Shown: positions 1 to 7,547, counted from the stretch's first letter. The stretch: 8,583 nt of DNA from Roseiarcus sp963755075 (GCA_963755075.1 CAVWKL010000220.1:1-8583), one strand, 5' to 3'. Translations and numbers: made by a program. Notes: generated from the sequence alone by a model not told the origin.

Positions 1-153
1 AACCTCGTGGTTCTTGCGTCTTGTCAGATCGTCGAGGGAGCTCTCGATTTTGACGCTGCTTACCCCCGAGAAGACGGCGATGGCGCCGAGAAGCAACAGA
101 AGCGCGCCAAAACCGAGCAGAAGCTTCGATGCAATTCGCAGCCGATTAAACAT
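1..153 (-). CDS. Methyl-accepting chemotaxis protein-like sensor, N-terminal fragment (runs off left edge)
   Basis: Reading the minus strand from the ATG at 153 gives 51 codons open to the window edge. The product begins MFNRLRIASKLLLGFGALLL, continues as a strongly hydrophobic stretch to about residue 29, and then becomes polar (SSVKIESSLDDLTRR). A short basic cytoplasmic start, the 'KLLLGFG' entry into the first membrane helix and a polar, probably helical periplasmic segment are the usual opening of methyl-accepting chemotaxis proteins with a four-helix-bundle sensor. A GAGGGA ribosome-binding site lies about 6 bases upstream of the start. The ligand-binding, HAMP and signalling domains lie outside the window, so a sensor kinase or diguanylate cyclase with the same anchor cannot be excluded. 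The gene faces away from all others here and is probably unrelated to them. Confidence 0.72.
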   Translation of the reverse strand, partial: MFNRLRIASKLLLGFGALLLLLGAIAVFSGVSSVKIESSLDDLTRRKNHEV

Positions 154-220
154 GACCAATCCCTCGCCCCGCGCTCGTTGCGGGTTCGCCGCGCGCCCGA
201 ACTTTGACGATATAGCACCA

Positions 221-311
221 TGACGAATATGATATTCTACGACTAGATTCCTTCCCGACTAGGATAATTTTATTGACGCTGCGTTAACGATTTCGACGTT
301 TGACGAATATG
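221..311. repeat. Pair of 11-bp direct repeats TGACGAATATG with overlapping near-palindrome
   Basis: TGACGAATATG occurs at 221-231 and again at 301-311, exactly 80 bases apart. The first copy runs into GAATATgATATTC (225-237), two 6-base arms around one central base. A weaker relative, TTGACGATAT, lies at 204-213. Their place upstream of the chemoreceptor-like start (153) would suit regulator binding sites, but no regulator gene is nearby and the function is a guess. Confidence 0.35.
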
Positions 312-556
312 CGATCGCAACGTGATCGTGAAAATTGCTGTTAACTCTCGCGACATTTTGTCACATCAATTTGTCATGCAGCGTCGAACGCCAATCAACG
401 CGAGGGATAGCCAACGTAATCTGTCGGAAAACGCTCTGGCGCCGTCATGGGCCGGCTTGTTCCGGCGCTGCGTTGACCGGCGATCGCTTCCTTTCGGCAA
501 TGTTCGCCCCCCCGCAGGAAGCGGCCCGGGCGCCGGTTTCTTCGCCTCGTTCGCCT

Positions 557-579
557 GGGGCGGCAAATCGCCGCGCCCC
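557..579 (-). terminator. GC-rich hairpin just after the SDR stop codon (possible terminator)
   Basis: On the minus strand, four bases after the SDR stop, the sequence folds as GGGGC, a two-base bulge, GGC, loop GATTT, GCC, GCCCC: an eight-pair stem. No run of U follows, so it is not a classical intrinsic terminator. It could serve as an mRNA 3'-end stabiliser or a Rho-associated end. Confidence 0.35.
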
Positions 580-582
580 GCA

Positions 583-1395
583 TCAACCGGGCTCGCCGAA
601 CATCGGCGGCGGGGCGGCGGCGCTGAGGGCGCCGTCGACGGGAACGATCGCGCCGGAGGTGTAGGCGCCGCCGCGGCCGGTCAGAAACAGGAGCGCGCCG
701 GCGATATCCTCGCGCCGCCCGAGCCGCCCCATCGGCACGGTCGCCGCGGCGCGGGCCGCGCCTTGCGCGTCGCCGATCGCATAGGCCGTCATTCGGGTCG
801 GGAACGGCCCCGGCGCGATGGCGTTGACGGTGACGCAGCGCGCGGCGAATTCGGCGGCGAGGATGCGCGTCAGGTGGTGCACCGCGATCTTCGAGGCCGA
901 ATAGGAATAGGCGTTCTCGGCCTGCGTCACCGAACCCATCACCGAGCCGATGTTGACGATCGTCGAGGGGCGGTCCGGCGAGCCGGCTGCGATCAGCATC
1001 GGCATGAGGTCGCGCGTCAGGGTGAAGAGGCCGGCGACGTTGACCGCCATCACCCGCTCCCACCCCTTCCAGGCGAAGGTCTCGAACGGCTCGCCCCAGC
1101 TGACGCCCGCGTTGTTGACGAGGATATGCAATTCGCTGGCGCGCCGGCGCGCTTCGGCGGCGAGCGCCGCGACGCCGTCCTCGCTCGCCACCGTGCCGCC
1201 GAAACCCTCGCAAGGCCCGATCGCGCTCAGCTCCCGCGCCGCCGCTTCGCAGGCCTCGCCCTTGCGCGAGGCGATGAGCACCCGCGCCCCCGCGCTGAGC
1301 AGCGCCTCGGCGCAGACGCGCCCGAGTCCGGTCGCCCCGCCGGTGACCAGCGCCGTGCGTCCGGCGACGGAAAAAAGATCGCCCAAAGCGAACAT
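583..1395 (-). CDS. Short-chain dehydrogenase/reductase (RhlG-like)
   Basis: This 270-residue NAD(P)-dependent oxidoreductase of the classical SDR family has a full Rossmann fold. The cofactor glycine motif TGGATGLG is at residues 18-25 and NNAG at 94-97. The active-site tetrad is complete: Asn119, Ser151 (in NIGSV), Tyr165 and Lys169 (YSASK). Ser43-Arg44 after the second strand favours NADP(H). The stretch YSASKIAVHHLTRIL followed by TVNAIAPGPFPTRMT is typical of the RhlG-like subgroup, whose members are ketoacyl-type or related carbonyl reductases; the actual substrate cannot be read from sequence. The start at 1395 has an AGGAGG ribosome-binding site 5 bases upstream. It lies 70 bases downstream of the glutathione S-transferase on the same strand, so the two may share a transcript. 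The protein is soluble and cytoplasmic, with no signal peptide. Confidence 0.93.
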   Translation of the reverse strand: MFALGDLFSVAGRTALVTGGATGLGRVCAEALLSAGARVLIASRKGEACEAAARELSAIGPCEGFGGTVASEDGVAALAAEARRRASELHILVNNAGVSWGEPFETFAWKGWERVMAVNVAGLFTLTRDLMPMLIAAGSPDRPSTIVNIGSVMGSVTQAENAYSYSASKIAVHHLTRILAAEFAARCVTVNAIAPGPFPTRMTAYAIGDAQGAARAAATVPMGRLGRREDIAGALLFLTGRGGAYTSGAIVPVDGALSAAAPPPMFGEPG

Positions 1396-1465
1396 CGTTC
1401 CTCCTCAAGGCGCCAATTGACGGCAGATTAGGCCAACCCCAGGCCTTCGCCAACGCGGAACCCGC

Positions 1466-2140
1466 TCACACAATCGTCGGGCCGCCCTTGGCGACGGCGC
1501 GCGCGTAGGCCGGCCGCGCGTGAATGCGCTGCAGGAAGTCCCATAGCCTGGGGCGGCGCGCGTCGAGCCCGGCGCGCGCGGCGGCGGCCTCGAGGGGAAA
1601 ACTCATCTGAATGTCGGCCGCCGAAAACGCCTCGCCCGCGAACCAAGGGCGAGCCGCAAGTTCGCCCTCGAGAAAGTCGAGATGACGCGCGATCTGCGGA
1701 TCGACAAAGGAGGAGAGCGCCTTGGCGGCGATCGCGCCGGCGATCGGGCGCACGAGAAACGGCGCGGCGCGCGGCAGCCGCATGAAGACGAGCTTCAACA
1801 AAAGCGGCGGCATCAGCGAGCCTTCCGCGTAATGCATGAAGTAGGTGTATTTCAGGCGATCCCCCGAGTCGGGCGGCGGGGCGAAGCGGCCGGCGCCGTA
1901 AGCCTCGACGAGATATTCCAGGATCGCGCCCGATTCCGCCAACGTCTTGTTGCCGTCGACGATCGCCGGCGACTTGCCGAGCGGATGGACGGCCATGAGC
2001 GAAGCCGGGGCCTGCATGGTCTTGGGGTCGCGCGCGTAGCGACGGATTTCGTAGTCGAGGCCGAGTTCCTCGATGAGCCAGAGCACGCGCTGGGAGCGCG
2101 AATGGTCGAGATGATGAACGACGATCACTGGCTCCCCCAT
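1466..2140 (-). CDS. Glutathione S-transferase family protein
   Basis: This is a 224-residue cytosolic GST-fold protein. The N-terminal thioredoxin-like domain (about residues 5-85) carries VVHHLDHSRSQRVLWLIEEL, with Ser14/Arg15 at the position of the catalytic Ser, the cis-proline in GKSPAI (Pro58), and the glutathione gamma-glutamyl-binding Glu69-Ser70 in LAESGAI. The helical C-terminal domain (about 95-220) includes the N-capping-type motif FSAADIQMSFPLEAA. It probably conjugates or reduces electrophiles with glutathione; the substrate is unknown. The start is ambiguous. ATG at 2140 has GGGAG directly against it, too close to be a good ribosome-binding site, whereas a GTG at 2128 has GGGGGAG three bases upstream and gives MIVVHHLDHSRSQR, the usual family N-terminus (220 residues). 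It is divergent from the hydroxylase operon and upstream of the SDR gene. Confidence 0.92.
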   Translation of the reverse strand: MGEPVIVVHHLDHSRSQRVLWLIEELGLDYEIRRYARDPKTMQAPASLMAVHPLGKSPAIVDGNKTLAESGAILEYLVEAYGAGRFAPPPDSGDRLKYTYFMHYAEGSLMPPLLLKLVFMRLPRAAPFLVRPIAGAIAAKALSSFVDPQIARHLDFLEGELAARPWFAGEAFSAADIQMSFPLEAAAARAGLDARRPRLWDFLQRIHARPAYARAVAKGGPTIV

Positions 2141-2341
2141 CTCCCGCGGCGGCCTCGCTCGACCGTCGCCGCTTTCGCGGCGCTTGGCAAGGCCGGGCCG
2201 GAAATCGGCAGTCGATTCAGAGCTTACGCCAATATTCGGGCTTGCGGGGACTCGCCGGCCATTGCACAGTCGCGCCGCAATCGCCGACCAACAGGGGCAT
2301 GTCGGCCAAGGGCGCGAAGAGTCGCGGACAGGCCGTCCAGA
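2141..2341. promoter_or_regulatory. Divergent spacer between GST gene and hydroxylase operon
   Basis: The 201 bases between divergently read genes should carry promoters for both directions. A perfect hairpin, CGCCGC-TTTC-GCGGCG (2167-2182), lies near the GST start. I found no convincing -35/-10 pair in either direction and no strong ribosome-binding site in front of the plus-strand start at 2342. The regulatory role is inferred only from gene orientation. Confidence 0.35.
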
Positions 2342-2818
2342 ATGAACATTCATGTCACGATCAATGGCGACAGGCGCGCGTTTGACGTCGATCCTCGCCA
2401 GCGCCTCTCTGAATTCCTTCGCGAAACGCTCGATCTGACCGGTGTGAAAGAGGGCTGTCGGGAAGGCGAATGCGGCGCCTGCACGGTGCTCGTCGACGAC
2501 AAGGCGGTCAATTCCTGCCTGATGCTCGCCTTCCAGGCGCACGGGCGCCGGATTGTCACGATCGAGGGCCTGAGGACCGCCGAGGGCGGCCTTTCGCCGC
2601 TGCAGCGCGCTTTCGTCGAGCAGGGCGCGGTGCAGTGCGGCTATTGCACGCCGGGCATGATCGTGGCCGCCGAGGGCCTGCTGCGCGAGAACCCGGCCCC
2701 GAGCGAGGCGGAAATCCGCCACGCGCTCGCCGGCAACCTCTGCCGCTGCACCGGCTTTCAGACCATTGTCGCCGCCGTGCGCTCGCAGGGGCGCGCAGCC
2801 GTCGAACGGGGCGCATGA
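2342..2818 (+). CDS. Xanthine-dehydrogenase-family small subunit, two [2Fe-2S] clusters
   Basis: This 158-residue electron-transfer subunit of a molybdenum hydroxylase passes electrons from the Mo centre to the FAD subunit. Residues 1-75 form a plant-type ferredoxin domain with cluster cysteines at 39, 44, 47 and 59 (GCREGECGACTV...NSC). Residues about 80-155 form the helical [2Fe-2S]-binding domain with Cys99, Cys102, Cys134 and Cys136 (QCGYCTPGM...NLCRCTGF). All eight ligands are present and the length is normal. The start at ATG 2342 fits the family N-terminus (I-x-V-T-I-N-G) although no strong ribosome-binding site precedes it. Its stop overlaps the next start by 4 bases (ATGA), indicating translational coupling. 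The protein lacks a Tat or Sec signal, so the enzyme is expected in the cytoplasm. The small subunit alone does not reveal the substrate; CO-dehydrogenase, nicotinate and purine hydroxylases share it. Confidence 0.95.
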   Translation: MNIHVTINGDRRAFDVDPRQRLSEFLRETLDLTGVKEGCREGECGACTVLVDDKAVNSCLMLAFQAHGRRIVTIEGLRTAEGGLSPLQRAFVEQGAVQCGYCTPGMIVAAEGLLRENPAPSEAEIRHALAGNLCRCTGFQTIVAAVRSQGRAAVERGA

Positions 2819-3708
2819 TGGGGCTGCAAGCGGCGATTCCCGCCGACCTCGGCGCGCTGAGAACGCTCATCGCCGAGACAAAAGGGCCGCTTTGCTACAT
2901 CGCCGGCGGCACCGACCTGCTGGTCGCCCCGCGCGCGCCCCCGAGCGAGGGTTGGCTGATCGATATTTCATGCACCGCGGGCCTCGCCTTCATCGCCGCC
3001 GACGACAAGCGCCTGCGCATCGGCGGAACGACGACGATCGGCGCGCTGGCGCGCGACGGCGACATCCAGCGACGCTTCGGCGCGCTCGCCGAGGCGGCCG
3101 AACTTTGCGGCTCGGCGCAAATCCGCAATCGCGCCACGATCGGGGGCAATGTCGCCGGCGCCTCGCCCGCGGGCGATCTGCTGCCGGCGCTGAAATGCGG
3201 CGAGGCGCGCTTCACCGTATTGGGGCGCGACGGCGCCGAACGCCGGCTCGGCTTCGACGCGCTCGTCCTCGGCGCCGGACGGACCAGCCTCGCGCCGGGC
3301 GACCTCATCGTCGAGATCGAAATTCCGTTCGCCGGGCGCTTGTCGCACAGCGCTTTCGTCAAGCTCGGCCGGCGCGACGACCTCGCGATTTCGCGTCTCA
3401 ATCTGACGATGGAGGCGGACTTCGACCGCGCGACCCACCGCTTCGGCGACGTGCGGCTCATCGCCGGCGCCGTCGGGCCGACGCCGCTCAGCCTCGAGGC
3501 CGCCGCCGGGACGCTGCGGGGCGCGAAGCTCTCCGGCCCGCGGGTGCGCGCCTTCTCGCAGGCGTTGCTCAGCGCGGTCGACGCGGCCATTCCGGGGCGC
3601 GCCTCGCAGCCCTACAAGCGCCGCGCCGTCATCGGCCTCGGGCTCGAACTGTTGCAGCGGATCACCGCCATCGACGGGCTCGACGCGATCGAGGGGAGCC
3701 TCATGTGA
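2815..3708 (+). CDS. Xanthine-dehydrogenase-family medium subunit, FAD-binding
   Basis: This 297-residue FAD subunit of the same heterotrimeric molybdenum hydroxylase takes electrons from the [2Fe-2S] subunit and hands them to NAD+ or another acceptor. The N-terminal FAD-binding half has both family motifs: AGGTDLL at residues 30-36 and QIRNRATIGGNVAGASPAGD at 102-121. The remainder (about 185-290) is the CO-dehydrogenase flavoprotein C-terminal domain, ending in YKRRAVIGLGLELL. There is no inserted cysteine cluster of the kind that binds an extra [4Fe-4S] in 4-hydroxybenzoyl-CoA reductase. The start overlaps the small-subunit stop (ATGA at 2815); a second ATG follows immediately at 2818 and either could be used. 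The stop overlaps the large-subunit GTG start by 4 bases. Confidence 0.95.
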   Translation: MMGLQAAIPADLGALRTLIAETKGPLCYIAGGTDLLVAPRAPPSEGWLIDISCTAGLAFIAADDKRLRIGGTTTIGALARDGDIQRRFGALAEAAELCGSAQIRNRATIGGNVAGASPAGDLLPALKCGEARFTVLGRDGAERRLGFDALVLGAGRTSLAPGDLIVEIEIPFAGRLSHSAFVKLGRRDDLAISRLNLTMEADFDRATHRFGDVRLIAGAVGPTPLSLEAAAGTLRGAKLSGPRVRAFSQALLSAVDAAIPGRASQPYKRRAVIGLGLELLQRITAIDGLDAIEGSLM

Positions 3709-5971
3709 ACTACGTCTCGCGCCGCCTGCCGCTCATCGACGGCGCCGACAAGGCGAGCGGCGCCATGCGCTTCGCCGCCGACTGCAAAATCGACGGGGGC
3801 TGCACGCCAGGCTCGTGCTCAGCCCACGGCCGCACGCGCGCGTCATACGGGTCGACGCCGCCGTGGCCCTCGCCGCGCCGGGCGTCGTCGCCGTCTTTTG
3901 GCGCGCCAATACGCCGCGCTGCCGCTACAACAGCGCGATCTGGGTCGCCGGCCAGCAGGCGCTCGAAGACGAACAGATGTTTCCGGCGATCGTGCGCCAT
4001 GTCGGCGACCGCGTCGCCGCGGTGGTCGCCGAAAGCCGCGAGGCGGCCGAGGCCGCGGCCGGGCGGATCGTCGTCGAATACCAGGATCTGCCGGCGATCT
4101 TCGATCCCTTCGCCGCGCTCGCCGACGCCGGGCCGACCCGCGACGCCGACGGCGCGCCGACGTTCAAGAACCCGGTCGCCGAACTTGCGTTTGCGGTCGG
4201 CGACGTCGAGCGCGCCTTCGCCGAGGCCGACCTGATCGTCGAGAGCCGCGTCTCGACGCCGAAGACCCACCATGGCGCGCTGGAGACCCATGTCTGCACG
4301 GCGGTTCCGCAGTCGGACGGCCGGCTCGTCATCCACACGCCCTGCCAGAGCGTCTTTGCGGTGCAGATCGTCGCCGCCAAGGCGTTGGGGATCCCGATCG
4401 ATCGCCTAAGGGTGATCAAAACGCCGATCGGCGGCTCGTTCGGCGGCAAGGCCGAGCCGATCCTCGAACCGCTCGCCACTTTTTTCGCTTTTGCCTTGCA
4501 GCGTCCGGTGACGATCCAGTACGGGCGCCGGGAAACCTGCCTGGCGACGCGCACGCGCTCAAGCGTCGTCGGAACCATCCGCACCGCCTTTCGCCGCGAC
4601 GGGCTCATCCTCGGCCGCCAAACCGAGACGCTCGCCGACGTCGGCGCCTATTGCACCGGCGGCGATCACTTGCCGGCCTCGATGTGCCAGCGCCTGACCC
4701 GCCTCTACGACGTCGCCAACGAGAAATATCTCGGCCGCGCGGTGACCACCAACACGACGCCGGCGGGGGCGTTTCGCGGCTATGGTTCGCCGCAGATCCA
4801 CGCCATCGCCGAAATCAATCTCGACCTCGCCGCGCGCCAGCTCGGGCTCGACCCGGTGGCGTTGCGACTGAAGAACCTCGTCTGGCCCGGCGCCGTCGAA
4901 CCCTTCCGGGGGCACGAGGTCGGCAACGCCCGCATCCGCGATTGTCTGGCGGTCGGCGTGCGGCGCTTCCACTGGCGCCAGCGCCGCAAGGAGGCAGGGC
5001 GGCGCGGCCGCAAGGCGAGGGGCGTCGGCATGGCCTGCGCGACCCACATCAACGGCTGCTATCCCGACCCGGACGAGGCGACGGCGGCGACGCTGAGGTT
5101 GAAGGCGGACGGCCGTATCGATCTCATCTGCGCGGTGCACGATCTCGGCTGCGGCGCCGAGACGGCGCTCCTGCAGATCGCCGCCGAAGTCCTGACCCTG
5201 CCGCCGTCGCAATTCGACCTCTCGGCCGCCGACACCGACGCCTGCGCTTACGACCTCGGCACCCGCGCGAGCCGCATCACCTATATGGTCGGCGAAGCGG
5301 TGCGACGCTCGGCCGAGCTGTTGAAAGCGCAGATCCTCGCCGAAGCGGCGCGCCTGATGAATTGCGGCGCCGGCGATCTCGCGCTCGAGGACGGCGCGCT
5401 CAGCCGCGGCTACGGACCCGGCGAAACGCTTGCGCTTAGTCGCCTCGCCGCGCTCCTCGACGCGCAAGGCGCGGCGCTGCCGAGCGCCGCCAACACCCAT
5501 CGGGCCTCCGCCAATCCCGGCAGCTACGCCGCCCATTTCGCCGCGGTCGAAGTCGACCTCTTCACCGGACGGGTAAGGGTCTGCGACTATCTCGCGGTTC
5601 ACGACGTCGGGCGCGCGATCAACCCGATGTTCGTCGAGGGCCAGATCCACGGCGGCGTGCAGATCGGCATCGGCTACGCGCTTTACGAGGACGTCGACAT
5701 CGATCCGCGGAGCGGCGCAATGCGCGCCGACCGTTTCAGCCGCTATCCCATGGTCAACGCGCCGGAAATGCCCGACGTCGAAACCGTGCTGATCGAAAAG
5801 GGCGAACCGACCGGCCCCTTCGGCGCCAAGGCGATCGGCGAGATCGCCACCATTCCTGTCGCCCCGGCGATCGTCAACGCCGTCAATCACGCGCTGGGCT
5901 CGAGCCTTTGCGAGCTGCCGCTGACCCCGGAGCGCATTGTCGCCTGGCTCGAGGCGAACGAGCCGGCTTAA
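3705..5971 (+). CDS. Xanthine-dehydrogenase-family molybdopterin large subunit, interrupted by an apparent one-base frameshift
   Basis: This is the catalytic Mo-pterin subunit. Translation starts at GTG 3705 (GTGA overlap, GAGGGGAG 6 bases upstream) and reads NYVSRRLPLIDGADKASGAM, the family N-terminus. The frame is lost at a run of five G (3795-3799). Adding one G restores LHARLVLSPRPHARVIRVD and an uninterrupted 755-residue protein, the usual family length. In the repaired numbering, GGSFGGK (243-249) is the cofactor loop, Arg358 in AFRGYGSPQ matches the substrate-orienting Arg of purine hydroxylases, and Glu713 in KAIGEIATIP is the expected catalytic base. The CO-dehydrogenase AYRCSFR loop is absent, so it is not a form I CO dehydrogenase. 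At the apical-Mo glutamine position I read HDLGCG, with Cys483. The substrate is probably a heteroaromatic ring or aldehyde. As written, translation would give a truncated N-terminal product, or start internally at GTG 3815 without its first 37 residues. Confidence 0.93.
3795..3799 (+). other. Frameshift site in the large-subunit gene (run of five G)
   Basis: Upstream of this run the family-like protein is read with codons starting at 3705+3n; downstream it is read one base earlier (CTG at 3800). A sixth G would join the two frames exactly at the conserved motif around LHARLVLSP. A homopolymer undercount by the sequencer or a real deletion would look the same. Confidence 0.85.
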
Positions 5972-6051
5972 GGCGCCATGGGCTTGTCCTGGCGACGCGG
6001 GCGGTCGATATTTCCGCTCACGACCATAGGCTCGAGCCCGGGAGAGAACCG

Positions 6052-6612
6052 ATGCCCGTCGAGGGTCCGCTGCGTTTCGTCGTCCTCGTCGGCAGCCTGC
6101 GCGGCGGCTCCTTCAACGCCGCCATCGCCCGCGCCTTGCCGGAGCTCGCGCCGAGCGACGCAGCGATCGTCCCGCTCGGCTCGATCGGCGCGTTTCCGCT
6201 GTACAATCAGGATGTGGAGAAACAGGGCCTCCCGCCCGCCGTCGTCGCGATGGGCGAGGCGATCGCCGCGGCGGACGGGGCGATCATCGTCACGCCGGAA
6301 TACAACTACTCGGTTCCCGGCGTGTTGAAGAATGCGATCGACTGGCTGTCGCGCCTGCCGAACCCGCCCTTCGCCGGCAAGCCTGTGGCGATCCAAAGCG
6401 CCTCGCCCGGCGCCTTCGGCGGCGTGCGCGCCCAGCATCACCTTCGCCAGATTCTTGTCTCCCAGGACGCGCGGACGCTCGCCAAGCCCGAGGTCATGAT
6501 CGCGCAGGCGCAAGCCAAGTTCGATGAAAAGACCGGCGCTTTGACCGACCCGAGGACGCGCGAAGTCATCGCCCGGCAGTTGCAGGCCTTCGCGGCGTTC
6601 GCGGCGCGGTGA
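6052..6612 (+). CDS. NAD(P)H-dependent FMN reductase (flavodoxin-like fold)
   Basis: This 186-residue protein belongs to the NADPH-dependent FMN reductase family, which uses tightly bound FMN to reduce quinones, azo compounds, chromate or free flavin. The FMN-phosphate loop is GSLRGGSFN at residues 14-22. The second flavin motif, TPEYNYSVPGVLKNAIDWLS, starts at Thr81 and contains the PEYN...PG.LKNAIDW signature. Length matches the family (about 175-195). The start at ATG 6052 has GGGAGAG a few bases upstream; an open frame extends further upstream but encodes nothing family-like. It lies 80 bases after the large hydroxylase subunit, in the same direction. It could protect against quinones or serve as an auxiliary electron donor, but substrate preference cannot be judged from sequence. 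Cytoplasmic; no signal peptide. Confidence 0.92.
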   Translation: MPVEGPLRFVVLVGSLRGGSFNAAIARALPELAPSDAAIVPLGSIGAFPLYNQDVEKQGLPPAVVAMGEAIAAADGAIIVTPEYNYSVPGVLKNAIDWLSRLPNPPFAGKPVAIQSASPGAFGGVRAQHHLRQILVSQDARTLAKPEVMIAQAQAKFDEKTGALTDPRTREVIARQLQAFAAFAAR

Positions 6613-6677
6613 GGCGGGGTTGACGCCCGCGCCGGGCGCGGCGACAGTGCCGGGGTTCGCCTGAGGTCCGAGGGCCG

Positions 6678-7505
6678 ATGAAAGTCTCGCTCGTCCAGAT
6701 GAATTCGATCAGCGACAAGGCCGCCAACATCGCGGCGGCGCGCGCCTTGATCGAGCGCGCGGTCGCCGAGGAGGCCCCCGACTGGGTGCTGCTGCCCGAA
6801 CAGTTCGATTGGGCGGGCGGCGTCAAGGGCGACAAGGCGGCCAACGCCGAGGCCTTGCCCGGCGGCCCCGCCTACGCCATGGCGCAGGGCCTCGCCGCCA
6901 AGCACCGCATCTTCATCCACGCCGGCTCGATCATGGAGACAATCCCCGGCGACGAGCGCATCCACAACACCTCGGTCGTGTTCAACCGCGCGGGCGAGGA
7001 GATCGCGCGCTACCGCAAGATCCATCTCTTCGACGTGACGACGCCCGACGGCGTCGCCTACAAGGAGAGCGCGACGGTGAAGGCGGGCGAGGCCGTCGTC
7101 ACCTACGATTGCGAGGGCGTCACCATCGGCTGCTCGATCTGCTACGATTTGCGCTTTCCCCACCTCTTCCAGGCGCTGGCGGAAAAGGGGGCGCAGATCA
7201 TCGCCCTGCCCGCCGCCTTCACCCTGCAGACCGGCAAGGACCATTGGGAGGTGTTGCTGCGGGCGCGCGCCATCGAGACGGAAACATACGTTTGCGCCAG
7301 CGCTCAGACCGGGTCCTTCATGGTCGGCAACGAGCAGCGTCAGACCTACGGCCATTCGCTCATCGCCGATCCCTGGGGACACGTGGTCGCCAAGGCGTCC
7401 GACGGCGTTGGCCTCGTTTCGACGCGGCTCGACATGGCCCAGGTCGAGCGCGCGCGGCGGCTGATCCCGGTCGCTGAGCACAAGGTTCGCATCCCGCGCG
7501 ACTGA
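6678..7505 (+). CDS. Carbon-nitrogen hydrolase (nitrilase superfamily, Nit-like amidase)
   Basis: This 275-residue nitrilase-superfamily amidohydrolase cleaves a non-peptide C-N bond, usually an amide. The Glu-Lys-Cys triad is complete: Glu41 (LLPEQF), Lys114 (YRKIHLFD) and Cys155 (CSICYDLRFP). The IHLFD motif, the conserved HNTSVVF segment and the overall length resemble the Nit1/Nit2-like branch, which includes deaminated-glutathione amidase and omega-amidase, rather than aliphatic nitrilases. A housekeeping metabolite-repair role is therefore as likely as a catabolic one. ATG 6678 is preceded by GAGG at a suitable distance. The 65-base spacer from the flavin reductase contains TTGACG (6620-6625) but no good -10 element. 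A hairpin starts directly after its stop codon, which may mark the end of a transcript. Confidence 0.92.
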   Translation: MKVSLVQMNSISDKAANIAAARALIERAVAEEAPDWVLLPEQFDWAGGVKGDKAANAEALPGGPAYAMAQGLAAKHRIFIHAGSIMETIPGDERIHNTSVVFNRAGEEIARYRKIHLFDVTTPDGVAYKESATVKAGEAVVTYDCEGVTIGCSICYDLRFPHLFQALAEKGAQIIALPAAFTLQTGKDHWEVLLRARAIETETYVCASAQTGSFMVGNEQRQTYGHSLIADPWGHVVAKASDGVGLVSTRLDMAQVERARRLIPVAEHKVRIPRD

Positions 7506-7530
7506 TTTGCGGCGCTTGCGGGGCCGCAAA
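7506..7530 (+). terminator. Perfect 8-bp hairpin directly after the amidase stop codon
   Basis: TTTGCGGC (7506-7513) and GCCGCAAA (7523-7530) form a perfect stem with a nine-base loop, starting on the base after the TGA. There is no U-tract after it, so termination would have to be weak or assisted. Its position suggests a transcript boundary between the amidase and corrinoid genes. Confidence 0.4.
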
Positions 7531-7547
7531 ATGTGGGGCTCACGCGC

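Larger units (their letters stand above)
154..582. other. Intergenic region, AT-richer, no gene recognised
   Basis: This 429-base gap lies between the start of the chemoreceptor-like gene (minus strand) and the end of the SDR gene (also minus strand), so it should hold the chemoreceptor promoter and the end of the SDR transcript. Bases about 200-420 are clearly richer in A/T than the genes around them. The reading frames that cross it give low-complexity Arg/Pro/Ala-rich translations resembling no family I know. It contains two copies of TGACGAATATG exactly 80 bases apart, a near-palindrome GAATATgATATTC (225-237), a tandem-like CGACTAG pair (240-246 and 256-262), and the palindromes CGTTAACG (282-289) and GCGATCGC (311-318). 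I could not assign a confident -35/-10 pair, nor a flagellar sigma-28 promoter. Confidence 0.6.

Noticed and set aside
322..1431. Long plus-strand open frame antisense to the SDR gene
   Set aside because: The translation is Arg/Gly/Ala-rich with no family motifs; it is the usual shadow frame opposite a GC-rich gene. The minus-strand SDR has a complete active site and ribosome-binding site.
1682..2341. Upstream extension of the small-subunit frame across the GST gene
   Set aside because: The extra residues are the antisense of the GST gene and match nothing; ferredoxin-domain homology begins at ATG 2342.
2141..2722. N-terminal extension of the GST frame to 418 residues
   Set aside because: The added part is antisense to the [2Fe-2S] subunit; the GST thioredoxin fold begins at about 2128-2140.
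3705..3814. Programmed ribosomal frameshifting in the large-subunit gene
   Set aside because: There is no typical slippery heptamer and no evident stimulator structure, and the family is not known to use recoding. A missing base in the G-run explains the data more simply.
2342..5971. Form I carbon monoxide dehydrogenase (coxSML)
   Set aside because: The large subunit lacks the AYRCSFR active-site loop and has AFRGYG instead, so a CO-oxidising assignment is not supported.
5908..6051. Upstream extension of the FMN reductase overlapping the large subunit
   Set aside because: It reads out of frame through the end of the large subunit with no family similarity; ATG 6052 has a good ribosome-binding site and the expected N-terminus.
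6620..6648. TTGACG as a -35 element for the amidase gene
   Set aside because: The best -10 at the right spacing (GACAGT) matches only three of six consensus bases, so I did not list it as a promoter.
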